Assembly (NCBI GenBank): GCA_947498775.1
Contig: CANMLL010000003.1
Location: 1-64,000 of the forward strand
Length of the DNA stretch: 64,000 bases
From: an uncultured Aquimarina sp.
GTDB lineage: Bacteria > Bacteroidota > Bacteroidia > Flavobacteriales > Flavobacteriaceae
Direction of reading: 5' to 3'
Below, in pieces: positions 1-11,688 of the stretch (position 1 is its first letter; each line of letters opens with the position of its first letter). Position numbers and translations under genes: made by a program. Under the pieces are notes generated by a model. It did not search any database. It was given only the letters and a program-made list of their open reading frames with translations, and was not told where the DNA came from.

Positions 1-3000
1 TCCACCGGAGTTGTATCGGTACATGTCGCAGCAGTACCATCTCCTCGATCATCCTGATCCTGGTAATTTGGTACTCCATCTCCATCGTTATCTGCACTTG
101 GGTCTACTCCTAAGCTATTTTCTGCAGTATCTGGGATACCGTCATTGTCATCGTCTAAATCAATCGTATCGGCAATACCATCATTGTCACTATCTAAGAT
201 ACTTCTAAAATCAACCTCGGTAAGATCTGCATCATCAACATTATCTGTACCAATAGCTCCTGTATCTAAATTATCATTCACATCAGGTGTAGTACCGGTT
301 GTATCATTATCATCATACAGGTCTAATAATCCATCGCCATCGATATCGTCTGTAGCGCCTGCACCGTTGTTCAGGTTCTGACCCGATTCTAATACATCAT
401 CTATACCATCATTATCACTATCCAAATCCTGGTAATCTGGCGTATCTGTGCCATCTGTGTTAGCAATACTAATTCCTGTTCCTGAAGTAAAAGTAGCTGC
501 TGTACATTCATCTGAATTATCTCCTGAAGCATTCAGATCTAATAGGCTACACGTTGGATCATATATATCATCCAAACCATCACCATCATTATCGATACCA
601 CTTGGTGCAATATAACCTGCTGTACTCTGCCCCTCAACATTGTCAGGAATACCGTCATCATCGGCATCGATATCTATATAATCTGCACCCCCTGTACTAT
701 CAGTAGCTATTGGAGCTGTAGTAGTAGCTGTAGAAGTATCATCAGATTCTACCGTATTCGCCAAACCATTTGCCCCAAAACTGGCTGGGGTACCATCGAT
801 AACCCCATCATTATTAGCATCTATTGCTCCATTATTTAATTGACCTGATTCAGCTAAATCTGTTAATCCATCATTATCACTATCTAAATCAAATAAATTA
901 GGGATTCCATCTCCGTCTGAATCACAAGCCGGAGTTGTAAACCACCCAAAGGCTTGGCGCTGTGCACCTCCACTAGTAGCAAAAAATTGTACAGTGATTG
1001 TTGATGCATTATTATTAATTAATAATGGTGAGGTGCGTTGCCCTGCTGGACCTCCTGAATACGCTGTATCTGTATACGAAAGGCTTGAAGTACCAATTGC
1101 ACCTGCTGTAATCTGGTAATCAGCTCCTCCTAAGTTCTCTAAAAGACCGAGCACTCCACTTCCTGCAGTAACGGTAACTATTTCCACATTTGCTCCACCA
1201 AATAAAGGTCCTCCAGCAGATTCTGCTTCGGCTATTACAATATTGGCTGGGATAGTACTTCCTCCACTATCTACTGCACTAAAACTTAAGATATAACTAG
1301 ATGTAGCACCTCCTCCATTTTGCATTAAAATTGTAGATGCTGTAGTTCCGTTAATCCCTATATCATAGCCATTGTTAAAGAGGCTTCCTCCATTGTTTGC
1401 AATATTGTACTCTAAAGACGTACTTGGGTTTACTGCATCTACAGTAATTGTAAGTACATCTCCATAAATATTTGTAAGTGTTGTAGTTTGTCCTACACTA
1501 AGGCCTGTACCAGCTCCTAATGCATCAAACGTAACCCAATTAATAAAACTATCCAAGTTATCGTTATTAGTCACATTATCACCAGTAGCTACACTATTAT
1601 ATGTATCTGTACATTCTACAGTATCTAATATCCCATCATTATCATCATCGAGATCTACAACATCTCCAACACCATCACCATCAACATCATTAAATATCAA
1701 ATCACAAGCATCAGGGATACCATCTCCATCTGCATCGGGACCGCCGATTTGTTGGTAATCAGCAGTTAAATCAGTATCTAAATCTTCGGGATCTGAATAG
1801 GCTGCTGCAGTAACGACTCCTGTTACCGGGTCTACGGTTGCTGGATCCGTACCATATACGCCTGTATCCCCTCCATCGGCATTAGGATCGTTATAAGCTT
1901 CATTGGCATCACTACACCCATCGCCATCACTATCTAAGATTATATAATCTAGACTACCATCACTTCCTGTATCTGTTGGATTGGTACCCGTGCCTGCCGA
2001 GGTAGGTATCCCCGGACCACCGGCACTACCTGTATTATCCACATTATCATCATCATCATCTGCTCGACCTTCTTGTCCGGTTGCAGTACTTGGTGTTCCT
2101 CCTGATTCTACTACATCGTAAATACCGTCGTTGTCTGAATCAAGGTCGAAACAGTTAAAAACCCCATCACCATCTGCGTCTCTATTATATGTAAATGACA
2201 AACTAGTTAGGTTAAATCCAAAACCTATACCTCCAACAACATTATAGTCAAATGTTAATGTACTTGTTCCCCCTACAACACTTGTTTGATTCCAAATAAC
2301 ATTACCATCACCATTTGCAGAACCCGTTCCAATTCCTTCAACATTCGTTCCTCCGTTAGTCAATTGGACATTACCTGTGACAGATACTGGATTGATATTA
2401 AAATTTTCTAATAACTCCACATCTGGTGCAAAATCTCTATCTTCTAATCCTTCAATCCCAAGATTTACATCTGAAACAAATTCGCTAAAAGTAATAGTTA
2501 CCGGAATAGCACTATTCGAATTTATAAAAAGTAAATTATTTCCAGATTGACTGAAACTATTCGTTCCAACTATAGCTGACACTTCTACTGTAACTCCATT
2601 TATTACCGCAGAAAAACTATTGGTTCCGCTTGATGAAAAACCACTAAAATCAGCTAAATTTTCAGTTACCTGACAGCCTTCATCTGTATCCAAAACCCCA
2701 TCATTATCATCGTCAAGGTCCACCAAATCACCAACCCCATCACCGTCATTATCATTAAATACCGGGTCGCAAGCATTGGCTATTCCATCGCTATCACCAT
2801 CAGGACCGGTTTGCTGATAATCGGCTGTTGTATCTGCTGGTCCATCTGTATTGGCAGGAGTAAGATAAGAAGCTGAAATCACTCTACCATTTGGATCGAT
2901 TATGGTAGTAGGATCCACAGGGTCTGTACCATATACCCCTGTGTCTCCTCCATCAGCATTAGGGTCGTTGTATGCTTCATTGGCATCACTACAGCCATCA

Positions 3001-6000
3001 CCATCACTGTCTAAGGTTAGGTAATCTAAAGAACCATCGGTAAATGTATCATTTGGAGGTGTGGTAGTAGCTGTTTGTGTATCGTCAGATTCTACAGAAT
3101 TAGCAAGGCCATTAGCCCCAAAATCTGCTGGTACTCCATCAATAATACCATTGTTATTAGCATCGGAAACTCCATTATTTAATTGGCCACTTTCAACCAA
3201 ATCATAAATACCGTCATTATCACTATCCAAGTCAAGCCTATCGGTCAGGCCATCATTATCGGTATCTTTAAAACAAGTACCAAAAAAGATATCACCTCCT
3301 TGCGAATTAGGATTTGTAAATCCCAGGTTGGCAAGTACCATCATTTTAATTTCTAACCGATCTGAACCTTCTGGTGCTCTGAGGCGCAAGTTATTGGCGG
3401 TATCATTGGTAGTATTTCCTCCTTGAAATGCAGTAAATATATTTCCTATCCTTTGTATATTCGCACCTTGTTCTTCTACATAATAATCTACTATATCCGG
3501 ACCACTATAAAATATGATTTCATAAGACTCTGAATATCTGGAAGGGGTTTCACCACTTTGATCAAAATCTGTAAAGAGTATAAAAAAATCTTGAGTCGAA
3601 GGTGAAATGGCCACAGAAATCAAATTCGATTCCGAAACATCAGTATAATTATTAGAAAAATTAATAGAATTATAATCAGTTACCCGTTGTCTTACAAGAG
3701 TACCAGGAAAATTCTCGGTAAATGTTGGGGTAATATCTATCCCACTATTGGATGGAAATGTAATTCCACTTGCCGGTTCTACATTGGCTGTAAGATCGAA
3801 GTCGAGAAAGGAACAATCATCCTCTTCTGTATCTAAAATCCCATCATTATCATCATCGAGGTCGTTAAGATCATTCACTCCATCAAGATCCGTATCTATA
3901 TCAAATATAGAGGGTCCGGATGGGTCAGTAATTTCTCCGTCTACTCCTGTATCATCTCCTGTCACACCGTCTGTTAAGGTATATGTAGTGGTTGGCACCA
4001 TAGATACACCTACCATTGCGGATCCTTCGGTAATAGTAAAATCCTGGTACACATCAGTAGTTCCCCCAGAAGTTAAGGGTCCGAATTTTCTGTAAAATTC
4101 TATATCTATAAGTCCATACCAATATAAGGTTACTGTGGCTGATTCTCCCGGATTGCCACATCGTAATGTATAATCTACAAGTCCAACAGGGTATTCAAAA
4201 TCATCGTCGAGTGATGCAAGATCAGTTTCCAGAAGAGCTTGCATATTAACAACCTGATTACAATCACCGGTAACTTCTATGGTAACATAAGAACCTCCTG
4301 AAGCATCTAATATAGAAGTAACATTAGGCTGAAACGAATCCCTGATCCCGTCGCCATTACCATCACCTCCGTTGGGAGCAGCATCTTCTATAGCAACCGG
4401 GATGCCATCCCCATCATCTATAAGTGTTGCCAGAGCAAACTCTGCTCCTGTAGTAAAATCTATAGGAGTATTTGTTTCCCAAAGACTGCCTGAATTATTG
4501 GTTAATACTATTGGTGTTTCATCACTTAGATCATTATCATCATTGCTATCATATACCAGGTAATAATTTGTTCCTAAAATCAGTGCCGGTATATCAAATT
4601 CTGAATCATCTACATCAAATTGCAAGGCTATATCACCTACGGTTCCTGTTTCTTGCAATTGCCATATTTTGGATGATATTTGATAATTGGCAGGTGCACC
4701 TGTGGCTGTCCATGTAGCTACACCTCCATTATTTCCTGCAATCAGAAAGGATCCATCTGCAGCAAAAGCTACAGGTGTAGTAATATCATTATTCGCAATC
4801 GTTAAAATCCCATTGTCATTAACCGATTTAGACTTTTGTTGATCCAATGCCTGGCAGTCATCACGAGCGATCCCAGTGATGTCATTGTCAAAACCACCGC
4901 CCAAGGTATAAATAGGTGTTGCATCACCAGCCAAATAGGTGTTTGAAAGGGTAATCCCATATTTTATCGCTAGATAAGATTCTATTTTTTCTCTTTCGTT
5001 GTTTGTATTGTTTCCAGAATTATATACAATAACTTCTGCTATTTCACCTCCCCAGTTTCTAGATGGATCAACAACAAGGAAATTACCTATTCTACCTAGA
5101 TTTCCATTAATAAGGTTCAAATTGTAATCATCTCCATTGATGACAATACTTGTCCCATTGGTATATAATGCGTCATTTCCACCAATGTAAGATCGACCTA
5201 ATAGCGCAATCTCATCGACAGCCCAAGAAGTATCATTAGATTCTATTTCTATAGTAGATGCAGACGTAAACGGAGAACCTGGGAAAGCATCCCAGTGCCC
5301 AAATGATTCACCACCACCTCCGACAGTGTTTCCTATGGTGAGCATATATTCTGCCCCATCATCTGCATTTCTTTTAGCTACTACATAATAACTTTTATCT
5401 CCTGTACCGTTTTCAAAAGCCGCATTCGTCAAATTATAATAATCTGTAGCACCATCAAATGAAATCGCATCGTTAAAATTCATAGCAGCTGCAGACACTG
5501 TTGGGGTTCCTACGGCAGTTGCTATAGTTCCATTACCAGATTGATCTGTCCAGGCTGCCCCACCTGCATCAGCTTTGAGCCAAAGGGCTAAGTTGGTACC
5601 TACGTTCCCTGGTGCACTACCTGCAGAAGCCAGCGTAAAGAAATCTCCATCGGTAAAGTTTACTGCGTTAAAAGTAACTACTCCACCCACAAAAGTATTG
5701 GCTGTAATCTCTGTAGCTCCTGTGGTAAAATTTGTATCTGTATTTTTTATTAATAAGGTATAGTCTGAAGCCTGAGTACCAGGAAGACTTGTATTCGTAA
5801 GATCGAATTGTATTTCGACATTTCCTACATCACCCCCAACTCCTTTTTCTTGTGCTTGCCATACTCTTGTAATCGCCTGGCAACTTCCTGAAGGTAAATT
5901 AATAGTTGTAGGATCAAGCGTTGCCGCATCATTACCCCAAACCAAAAATTGTCTATCTGCAGCAAAAGCACCACCACGATTCATTGTCACCACACTTCCT

Positions 6001-8483
6001 GTATTTACAGAACGTGATTGTTGTTGATCTAATTCCTGGCAGTCATCACGAGCGATACCAGCTATATCATTATTGTACGTCGTAATAGTCGTAGCATCCC
6101 AAACAATATTGCCTTGACCATCCAGATAATTGGTAGCTATAGTTTGATCTAGTGTGATCCCGTATTTGACGGCTAAGTAAGATTCTACCTTTTGTAAATC
6201 AGTACCAGTATTAGGGACTGCGTAGTAAATGATTTCTGCAATATCCGCGTCTAATTGTCCTAATGTTCCTATAGATATATTACCATTTCCTTCAAAAGCA
6301 CTACCATTATACAATCCTGTAGTAGTTCCTGCCAATCCATCGACTCTACCTGAGGTGATCCCCAAGGGAACGGCTGCAGTTCCCGTAGCAACTCCAATAT
6401 GCCATTGTCCTCTAAGAGCGGGCACATTCGCTCCACCAGCCGCAAATACATCATTAAAGGCCTCTAAACGTTCATTAGCATTAGTACCATCCCAATCCCA
6501 TAGATCTGGAAAATTAGCTACACCATTGGTAACCTCTTGGTTGTACACAAAAAATACTTGATACTGTGTGGTACTTACATTTGTCAACCCATAGTTGGCT
6601 CCATTAAGTCTATCATTAGAGACGTCATTAAAATCAAGATATGGATTAAAGTTTGCGTCAGTTTCTGAGCTTTCATAATCGGGTGCTTGTCCTACTGTAG
6701 GAGGCGTCATTGTACCCCCATTGGCAGTTTGATCTGTCCAGGAAGTCACTGCGTCACCATCTGCATAACTTTCTGCATCTGCTTTGACCCAAAGATTTAG
6801 ATTACCCGGCACACAACCAGGAGATGGTCCTTCTCGATAATCTACCTCTACAGTACCCGGATTAAATAAATTTGGTAATCCTATGGCTCCAAATGTTTGA
6901 TCATCTTGTACCACCATACCCGGTATGTCATCATAATCGTCGAGGATCCCATCCCCATCGGTATCATTTGTGCTAACAGCGGGAGTAAAACCGGCTTCAA
7001 TTGTATCATTATCGGTTAAATTATCAGAATTTAGATCTAAGTAATCTGGTGTACCATCATTATCGGTATCTTCTCCTGTTCCTAAATCGCTTCCGCCTTG
7101 AGCGGTTTCATAATTGTCATCTACTCCATTAGTATTACCATCTGTAATTCCTGCACCTAGACCACTAGGTTGGATATAGCCCACAGTTGGTTGTGCTTCT
7201 ACATTATCTGGTATACCGTCGTTATCTGAGTCTAGATCTACATGGTCATCGAATCCATCAAGATCTGAGTCTGTAGCAATACAAATACGGTCATATCTAT
7301 ATATAACACCTGCATTGTTTGAAGTTCTTGTATTAATAAAGGACAATTGCGTTATGCCCGGTAAATTGTCCCATATAACTGTTCCTGTTGCTGTACCGCC
7401 ATCTGAAACCGTAGTACCATCATATGATAATCCACCAGTTACACTATCAGGTGCTATACTAAAAGTAGTTAAGTTTTCATTTGGGCCTAAGCTATTTATA
7501 AAAAGTTCTAACCTATAAATGGGTTCATTAAAAGTTTGCGTAAATGTTACTGCCAGAGAACCTCCGTTAGCACATCCTGCACCACCAACTTGCGTCTGGA
7601 AAGCCGTTCCTCCTCCATTTTCATGAAGAAAACCTCCAGAAGTTGTTATATCTACAGTTACCGTACCATTGGTAACTGTAGCAAATGTAGCATCTGCACA
7701 GGCTGCCGGTACTGTGGTGTAATCTGTTATTGGCGTACAATCTGTAGACTCTAAACTATCTAAAATCCCATCATTGTCATCATCAAAATCACAAATATCA
7801 GACAACCCATCTGCATCACTATCTGTATTACCAGATGCTACTGGATCGCAAGGATCAGGTGCAACTCGCAATAATAAATCATCAACAAAATTCCAAGTAT
7901 CTACACAGCCTCCACCGGCTTCGAATTCTAATAGAAATGTTCCTGTAGCGGCAGCAGTAAAGGTTAGGGTCTCTCTTGCCCAAACATTCTCTACCGCAGG
8001 TTGCGCAAAAATTTGTATTACTGTACCATCCAAAGCTACCTGTAACTGAGTACCACAAGGGGTTCCTCCTGGCGCAGTTTCAATTAAATAATCAAACGAA
8101 AACTCGTACTCTACTCCTGCCGTAACCGTTACCAGTTGATTAATCCCTTCAAAAGTAGTGGGGCCTAAAGATCGAAACCCATAGTAGCAACTACCACTGG
8201 GAGATGATGCTCTTGCTACATTTTGGGTATTAAAAGCTCTGGTGGTTTCTGTTGATCTATCTGGTGTAGAGCTTTGTCCCCAACCATCTGGAGCAACGTT
8301 TGCTGCCGGAAAATTTCCTGTGCAATCTACCCCTGCTGTATCTAATGAAGGATTCGTTAATAAATTTTGTGAAAAACCATTCCATGAAAAAAGCATCATT
8401 ACCAAAAACAACCCCATCATCAATATGGAATTACTTTTAAATGAGTTTCTATTTCTGAAGCTAAATTTTGTAAAAACTTTCAT
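1..8483 (-). CDS. Giant secreted protein with thrombospondin type-3 repeats (C-terminus beyond window)
   Basis: One reading frame stays open from an ATG at 8483 to the left edge of the window, about 2,827 codons without a stop, so the C-terminus is missing. Residues 1-38 form a signal peptide with a basic start, a hydrophobic stretch and an end at FSQ. A beta-sandwich-like N-terminal region follows. After it come about thirty acidic loops of the DxDxDG type ([14 protein letters not shown] and similar), typical of calcium-binding TSP type-3 repeats. These alternate with beta-rich segments. Two segments carry the motif [12 protein letters not shown] or [12 protein letters not shown], near residues 770 and 1165, and look like LamG/ConA-like domains common in large flavobacterial surface proteins. 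The likely role is a cell-surface or secreted adhesin; a T9SS sorting tail would be expected downstream but cannot be seen. It starts 7 bases after the stop of the upstream gene, so the two are probably cotranscribed. I checked the frame at several points (near 200, 3833 and 8483) and it is consistent. Confidence 0.85.
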   Translation of the reverse strand, partial: MKVFTKFSFRNRNSFKSNSILMMGLFLVMMLFSWNGFSQNLLTNPSLDTAGVDCTGNFPAANVAPDGWGQSSTPDRSTETTRAFNTQNVARASSPSGSCYYGFRSLGPTTFEGINQLVTVTAGVEYEFSFDYLIETAPGGTPCGTQLQVALDGTVIQIFAQPAVENVWARETLTFTAAATGTFLLEFEAGGGCVDTWNFVDDLLLRVAPDPCDPVASGNTDSDADGLSDICDFDDDNDGILDSLESTDCTPITDYTTVPAACADATFATVTNGTVTVDITTSGGFLHENGGGTAFQTQVGGAGCANGGSLAVTFTQTFNEPIYRLELFINSLGPNENLTTFSIAPDSVTGGLSYDGTTVSDGGTATGTVIWDNLPGITQLSFINTRTSNNAGVIYRYDRICIATDSDLDGFDDHVDLDSDNDGIPDNVEAQPTVGYIQPSGLGAGITDGNTNGVDDNYETAQGGSDLGTGEDTDNDGTPDYLDLNSDNLTDNDTIEAGFTPAVSTNDTDGDGILDDYDDIPGMVVQDDQTFGAIGLPNLFNPGTVEVDYREGPSPGCVPGNLNLWVKADAESYADGDAVTSWTDQTANGGTMTPPTVGQAPDYESSETDANFNPYLDFNDVSNDRLNGANYGLTNVSTTQYQVFFVYNQEVTNGVANFPDLWDWDGTNANERLEAFNDVFAAGGANVPALRGQWHIGVATGTAAVPLGITSGRVDGLAGTTTGLYNGSAFEGNGNISIGTLGQLDADIAEIIYYAVPNTGTDLQKVESYLAVKYGITLDQTIATNYLDGQGNIVWDATTITTYNNDIAGIARDDCQELDQQQSRSVNTGSVVTMNRGGAFAADRQFLVWGNDAATLDPTTINLPSGSCQAITRVWQAQEKGVGGDVGNVEIQFDLTNTSLPGTQASDYTLLIKNTDTNFTTGATEITANTFVGGVVTFNAVNFTDGDFFTLASAGSAPGNVGTNLALWLKADAGGAAWTDQSGNGTIATAVGTPTVSAAAMNFNDAISFDGATDYYNLTNAAFENGTGDKSYYVVAKRNADDGAEYMLTIGNTVGGGGESFGHWDAFPGSPFTSASTIEIESNDTSWAVDEIALLGRSYIGGNDALYTNGTSIVINGDDYNLNLINGNLGRIGNFLVVDPSRNWGGEIAEVIVYNSGNNTNNEREKIESYLAIKYGITLSNTYLAGDATPIYTLGGGFDNDITGIARDDCQALDQQKSKSVNDNGILTIANNDITTPVAFAADGSFLIAGNNGGVATWTATGAPANYQISSKIWQLQETGTVGDIALQFDVDDSEFDIPALILGTNYYLVYDSNDDNDLSDETPIVLTNNSGSLWETNTPIDFTTGAEFALATLIDDGDGIPVAIEDAAPNGGDGNGDGIRDSFQPNVTSILDASGGSYVTIEVTGDCNQVVNMQALLETDLASLDDDFEYPVGLVDYTLRCGNPGESATVTLYWYGLIDIEFYRKFGPLTSGGTTDVYQDFTITEGSAMVGVSMVPTTTYTLTDGVTGDDTGVDGEITDPSGPSIFDIDTDLDGVNDLNDLDDDNDGILDTEEDDCSFLDFDLTANVEPASGITFPSNSGIDITPTFTENFPGTLVRQRVTDYNSINFSNNYTDVSESNLISVAISPSTQDFFILFTDFDQSGETPSRYSESYEIIFYSGPDIVDYYVEEQGANIQRIGNIFTAFQGGNTTNDTANNLRLRAPEGSDRLEIKMMVLANLGFTNPNSQGGDIFFGTCFKDTDNDGLTDRLDLDSDNDGIYDLVESGQLNNGVSDANNNGIIDGVPADFGANGLANSVESDDTQTATTTPPNDTFTDGSLDYLTLDSDGDGCSDANEAYNDPNADGGDTGVYGTDPVDPTTIIDPNGRVISASYLTPANTDGPADTTADYQQTGPDGDSDGIANACDPVFNDNDGDGVGDLVDLDDDNDGVLDTDEGCQVTENLADFSGFSSSGTNSFSAVINGVTVEVSAIVGTNSFSQSGNNLLFINSNSAIPVTITFSEFVSDVNLGIEGLEDRDFAPDVELLENFNINPVSVTGNVQLTNGGTNVEGIGTGSANGDGNVIWNQTSVVGGTSTLTFDYNVVGGIGFGFNLTSLSFTYNRDADGDGVFNCFDLDSDNDGIYDVVESGGTPSTATGQEGRADDDDDNVDNTGSAGGPGIPTSAGTGTNPTDTGSDGSLDYIILDSDGDGCSDANEAYNDPNADGGDTGVYGTDPATVDPVTGVVTAAAYSDPEDLDTDLTADYQQIGGPDADGDGIPDACDLIFNDVDGDGVGDVVDLDDDNDGILDTVECTDTYNSVATGDNVTNNDNLDSFINWVTFDALGAGTGLSVGQTTTLTNIYGDVLTITVDAVNPSTSLEYNIANNGGSLFNNGYDIGINGTTASTILMQNGGGATSSYILSFSAVDSGGSTIPANIVIAEAESAGGPLFGGANVEIVTVTAGSGVLGLLENLGGADYQITAGAIGTSSLSYTDTAYSGGPAGQRTSPLLINNNASTITVQFFATSGGAQRQAFGWFTTPACDSDGDGIPNLFDLDSDNDGLTDLAESGQLNNGAIDANNDGVIDGTPASFGANGLANTVESDDTSTATTTAPIATDSTGGADYIDIDADDDGIPDNVEGQSTAGYIAPSGIDNDGDGLDDIYDPTCSLLDLNASGDNSDECTAATFTSGTGISIANTDGTDTPDYQDLDSDNDGIDDVLESGQNLNNGAGATDDIDGDGLLDLYDDNDTTGTTPDVNDNLDTGAIGTDNVDDADLTEVDFRSILDSDNDGIADTIDLDDDNDGIPDTAENSLGVDPSADNDGDGVPNYQDQDDRGDGTAATCTDTTPV

Positions 8484-8490
8484 AAGCTAT

Positions 8491-9051
8491 TTATGATAAA
8501 ATTGTTTTGTAATTCATTTTGAGGTGATTCGAAGGAATCATGGTATGTGGTATCAAAAAAGTAACCTGAATTCGATTCATCCAAACTGCACTAGTCTGAT
8601 GATGTATAGGTACTTGGGAGTGCACCCAAAATACATCTTGCCTGTGTTCGGGCATAAGATTTGGACTTAAAAGGCTATTCTCGAAATACCACACTTGTAT
8701 GATGGTACTCGAATTATCGTCTTTTCCATAGTCAATTGAATTCAGGTTACGAATATGTTTTGAAGAGAAAAATTTAAAAATTTCACCATTCGTATCTTTG
8801 GCAATATTACTGATACTAGTATCGTTATGGTATTGATTAACGAGGTCTGAAGAAGTGTATAAAAACATAGACACTACTAGGAAATAAACCCCCAGTAAAA
8901 AAAGGGTAATTCCCCCTAATGCAAGTAGTTCATTATACTTAAATTTGCCTCGAGTTTGTTTTGGAATACAAGTTATGCCAACATAATTGTCGACACTCTC
9001 TTTAGAAGAGTATTTTGGTACATCTTTTGAGGTAAAAGAATATAACTTCAT
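8491..9051 (-). CDS. Small single-span membrane protein, unknown function
   Basis: This is a 186-residue protein that I do not recognise. A hydrophobic segment at about residues 43-67 is the only clear membrane span. The N-terminal 40 residues are polar and basic, which suggests a cytoplasmic tail, and the C-terminal 115 residues would face the periplasm. No cysteine motif or catalytic motif stands out. The stop lies 7 bases upstream of the ATG of the giant TSP3-repeat protein on the same strand, so the pair probably forms an operon. A role in display or stability of the giant protein is possible but is only inferred from position. The ATG at 9051 was chosen as the first methionine of the open frame. 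Confidence 0.55.
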   Translation of the reverse strand: MKLYSFTSKDVPKYSSKESVDNYVGITCIPKQTRGKFKYNELLALGGITLFLLGVYFLVVSMFLYTSSDLVNQYHNDTSISNIAKDTNGEIFKFFSSKHIRNLNSIDYGKDDNSSTIIQVWYFENSLLSPNLMPEHRQDVFWVHSQVPIHHQTSAVWMNRIQVTFLIPHTMIPSNHLKMNYKTILS

Positions 9052-10026
9052 AATGGTTGATTTTGTATTAAATTGATCGTTATTCAGACCCTCGCTTTTG
9101 CTGGCTCGCCAAAGTTTTGCAATTGCGGGGTTGTTATTTTTTCACACTTAGTTTTGTGAGGATAACCTTTAAATATGTTATCAAATACACCAAAAGTTTA
9201 TATTTTTTAAGTCATTTGTTTATTATTTTTGATCCAATATTATTCCTTTACATTATTACTATAAATACTTTGGATCAAGACTCACTAGAATAAAATGCGT
9301 CTTTGAACCAAGTTCAATATCATTATCACTATTAGGTTTGCTAAGAGTATTTATATAATTTGACCTTAAGAAAGATAAAAAGATAGCGTCATTCATAGGC
9401 TTGATTTTTTAAGTTCAATTCAATAATCACAATACCATATAGGGGCTATACGTATTATGAAGAGCATCCTGACGAAAGATAATGGTCAAAAAAGTCGAAG
9501 AAAAAATACCTTTGTATAAACAAATAGGGGTGAGAAAATAAAAGGTTTGGTGTAATTTTTTCTTATAAGCAATACTTTTTAACCGTTTTTTGTTTTTTTT
9601 AACACTATAAATTTATGTATAATACTTCAATTTTAACCGTGTTAAAACATCAAAATAATTATGGTTTTAACATAACTATAACCGTAATCGCTTAAAAACC
9701 AAAGCTATAACTTCAAAAATAATATGAAATTCACAAGTAATAATTGATAAATTTTACCTTTTATACGGAAAAACCACAATATCAAAAAAAGATGTTTTCA
9801 ATATTTTTTTGATCTATCGATGTATTTTTGGTGCTTCAGAGCAGTGCTACAACATAATAATCTTATAGGTACTATTAGTTTTATCTCTTCATCAAAAAAA
9901 TAGATGTTATTAGACATGGCTGTTTCTAAAAATTAATAATTTATGTACCTTTAGATTCCCCTAAAAGAATACTTCGTCAATGCATACGGTTATTTCAACT
10001 TATATAAGTTAAATTCTTGAAGTTGC
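9052..10026. other. Long AT-rich intergenic region, no gene seen
   Basis: About 975 bases between a minus-strand and a plus-strand gene, so it should hold two divergent promoters. I see no credible coding frame or RNA gene. The only clear structure is a perfect 14-bp palindrome, AACTTATATAAGTT, at 9997-10010, 16 bases upstream of the next start codon, which could be an operator or chance in AT-rich DNA. Confidence 0.4.
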
Positions 10027-10539
10027 ATGAAAAACATACTCAATCTACTTTTACTTTTTTATGGTTGCACGGCCTTATCTCAAATAGATGCCAATTCGTT
10101 ATTAGGTCTCCCTGCTGAAACTACCTCCAATATTAACAGCATTCCTGCTGCTACAATACAAGAAGGCGCTTTGGTTTTTGATAGTGATCTTAAAAAAGTA
10201 TATCAATTTAATGGCACAGAATGGAAAGAGCTTTTACAATCTCCTTCGGTTTTTAATAAAACAGGCAATTATACACTAGTTGCTAGTGACAATCTAAACA
10301 TCCTCACTTTTAATAGTGCCACCGATGTAACTTTAACGATTCCTACCGGTCTTGTTATTGGCTTTAATGTGAGTATATATCAAATTGGTAACGGAAAAGT
10401 AACTATTACTGGAGCTGGTGGTGTAACGGTAAAAAACAGATTATCTCGCTTTAAAACTGCTGGACTGGATGCTGGTGTAGGCATTGTATGTACTGCTACT
10501 AATGTGTTTCATGTTACCGGAGATCTTAAAAGAGATTAG
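10027..10539 (+). CDS. Secreted small protein, tail-fibre-like beta domain
   Basis: A 170-residue protein with a signal peptide (residues 1-19, ending at ALSQ). The middle carries a 'gal-VFDSDLKKVYQFNGTEWKEL' type segment, often seen in flavobacterial surface proteins. The C-terminal part (about residues 80-165) is rich in short beta strands and has a GKVTITGAGGV-type motif like those in phage tail-fibre and collar-associated domains. No enzyme motif is visible. The next gene starts 4 bases after its stop, so the two are very likely translated from one message. The function is unknown; a structural or adhesive extracellular role is inferred only from signal peptide and composition. Confidence 0.7.
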   Translation: MKNILNLLLLFYGCTALSQIDANSLLGLPAETTSNINSIPAATIQEGALVFDSDLKKVYQFNGTEWKELLQSPSVFNKTGNYTLVASDNLNILTFNSATDVTLTIPTGLVIGFNVSIYQIGNGKVTITGAGGVTVKNRLSRFKTAGLDAGVGIVCTATNVFHVTGDLKRD

Positions 10540-10543
10540 ACTC

Positions 10544-11437
10544 ATGCAAAAAACGCTCCTATATATACACATATTTTTTTCCTGTTATGGTTTCGGACAA
10601 ATAGCATCATATAATCAATTTCCGACCATGCGTCCCAACCATATTTTGGATGAGAAATTAAACAATATTAGTTTTGCATTTTCTATGCGAGTATTAGAAT
10701 CTGATTACAATGGTCCTTTGATACGTTTGCGCAGGGACAGCGATAATGCAGAGCTCGATTTTGGATGGGCCGATAATGACGTTGTTGATGTAGCTGCAAT
10801 CAATACCTGGCGTGCCGGAGCCAATGTATTTTTGGTTACCTGGTATGATCAAAGTGGTTTGGGTCGAGATGCTGTGCAAAATACGGCTGCTTTTCAACCC
10901 CAGTTTATTACTGATCCTACTCGACCCTATTTTGTAGGGGATGGCGCCAATGATCGCCTTGATGTTAATACCAGTATACAAACGCTTACTAATGCCGGGG
11001 TTGATGGCTCTGTTTTTACAGTAGTTTTTACGACTTCTAATCAAAATTTTTCTTTTGGCACCCGACAACCAGGAGTAAATGCAAATCGTTGGTCTACACA
11101 TATTAATTGGACCGATAATACTATTTATTTTGACTCTGGGATTTGTTGTGATGGGGTGCGCTCTACCGCAAATATTAATAACCAATGGCAACAATTATCT
11201 TTTATTCGAGGTCCTATAGTGCAAACCATTAGACGTGGTGGCACAATTCTAAGAACTGGTAATTATACAAATGGTCGCTGTACAGCTACCAATAATTTTG
11301 GAATTTTATATTCTAATGGTAACGCTTCTCAATTTGCTACTAATCGCTATACAGAATTTATCATGTATAGTATGGATATTGGTACCACTACTATTACAGA
11401 AATCGAAGTAGACCAAATTGATTATTGGGGATTATAA
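10544..11437 (+). CDS. Secreted protein with arabinofuranosidase-B-like lectin domain
   Basis: A 297-residue protein starting at the ATG at 10544. An earlier in-frame ATG at 10484 would overlap the upstream gene and spoil the signal peptide. Residues 1-18 (MQKTLLYIH..GFGQ) are a signal peptide. The body has the chain of motifs LIRLRRDSDNAELDFG, an alanine-rich helix, VTWYDQSGLGRDA and PQFI, which is typical of the ConA-like domain named for alpha-L-arabinofuranosidase B. In Bacteroidota this domain often occurs without catalytic activity, as an adhesive or sugar-binding module, and no T9SS tail is attached here. Glycan binding is possible but unproven. It follows the preceding secreted protein gene after 4 bases. 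Confidence 0.75.
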   Translation: MQKTLLYIHIFFSCYGFGQIASYNQFPTMRPNHILDEKLNNISFAFSMRVLESDYNGPLIRLRRDSDNAELDFGWADNDVVDVAAINTWRAGANVFLVTWYDQSGLGRDAVQNTAAFQPQFITDPTRPYFVGDGANDRLDVNTSIQTLTNAGVDGSVFTVVFTTSNQNFSFGTRQPGVNANRWSTHINWTDNTIYFDSGICCDGVRSTANINNQWQQLSFIRGPIVQTIRRGGTILRTGNYTNGRCTATNNFGILYSNGNASQFATNRYTEFIMYSMDIGTTTITEIEVDQIDYWGL

Positions 11438-11526
11438 GTTAGAATGGAAAAGTTAATATGGTAAAATAAAAAAATTGAAACCAACTATCCTCGAGGGAGA
11501 GCCATAGCCGTATTACACCAGTTTCG

Positions 11527-11616
11527 TTTTGGTCTTACAGGACCAAAAATGAATTTTGTATTTTACCTCACCCAGAACTGCCTAAAATGGCAGTTATAAC
11601 CTCTCCAAAGGAGAGG
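11527..11616. repeat. Cluster of three short hairpins
   Basis: Three inverted repeats lie within 90 bases. TTTTGGTC/GACCAAAA is at 11527-11534 and 11541-11548. CTGCC/GGCAG is around 11577-11593. CCTCTCC-AAA-GGAGAGG is at 11600-11616. They sit between two convergent genes, so one or more may terminate transcription. The GC-rich tone and density look like a dispersed intergenic repeat rather than a simple terminator. Confidence 0.4.
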
Positions 11617-11688
11617 TAAATCGGAAACAGAGCCATCCGAAGAATTATTTAGATTAAAAAACACAAGTTTTTAAAAAAAATATTACAA

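Noticed and set aside
1..8400. Regular short repeats that might suggest a CRISPR or tandem DNA array
   Set aside because: The repeats are coding Asp-rich TSP3 motifs in one continuous frame, with no constant repeat/spacer lengths.
145..8496. Several plus-strand frames across the giant protein gene
   Set aside because: All are antisense shadows of the repetitive Asp-rich coding sequence, giving Ser/Pro/Val-rich nonsense.
9997..10010. Perfect 14-bp palindrome AACTTATATAAGTT upstream of a secreted protein gene
   Set aside because: In such AT-rich DNA a palindrome of this kind is easily chance; no promoter element is aligned with it.
10694..11194. Long minus-strand frame opposite the arabinofuranosidase-B-like gene
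   Set aside because: It mirrors the codon pattern of the real gene, and the plus-strand frame has a signal peptide and recognisable motifs.
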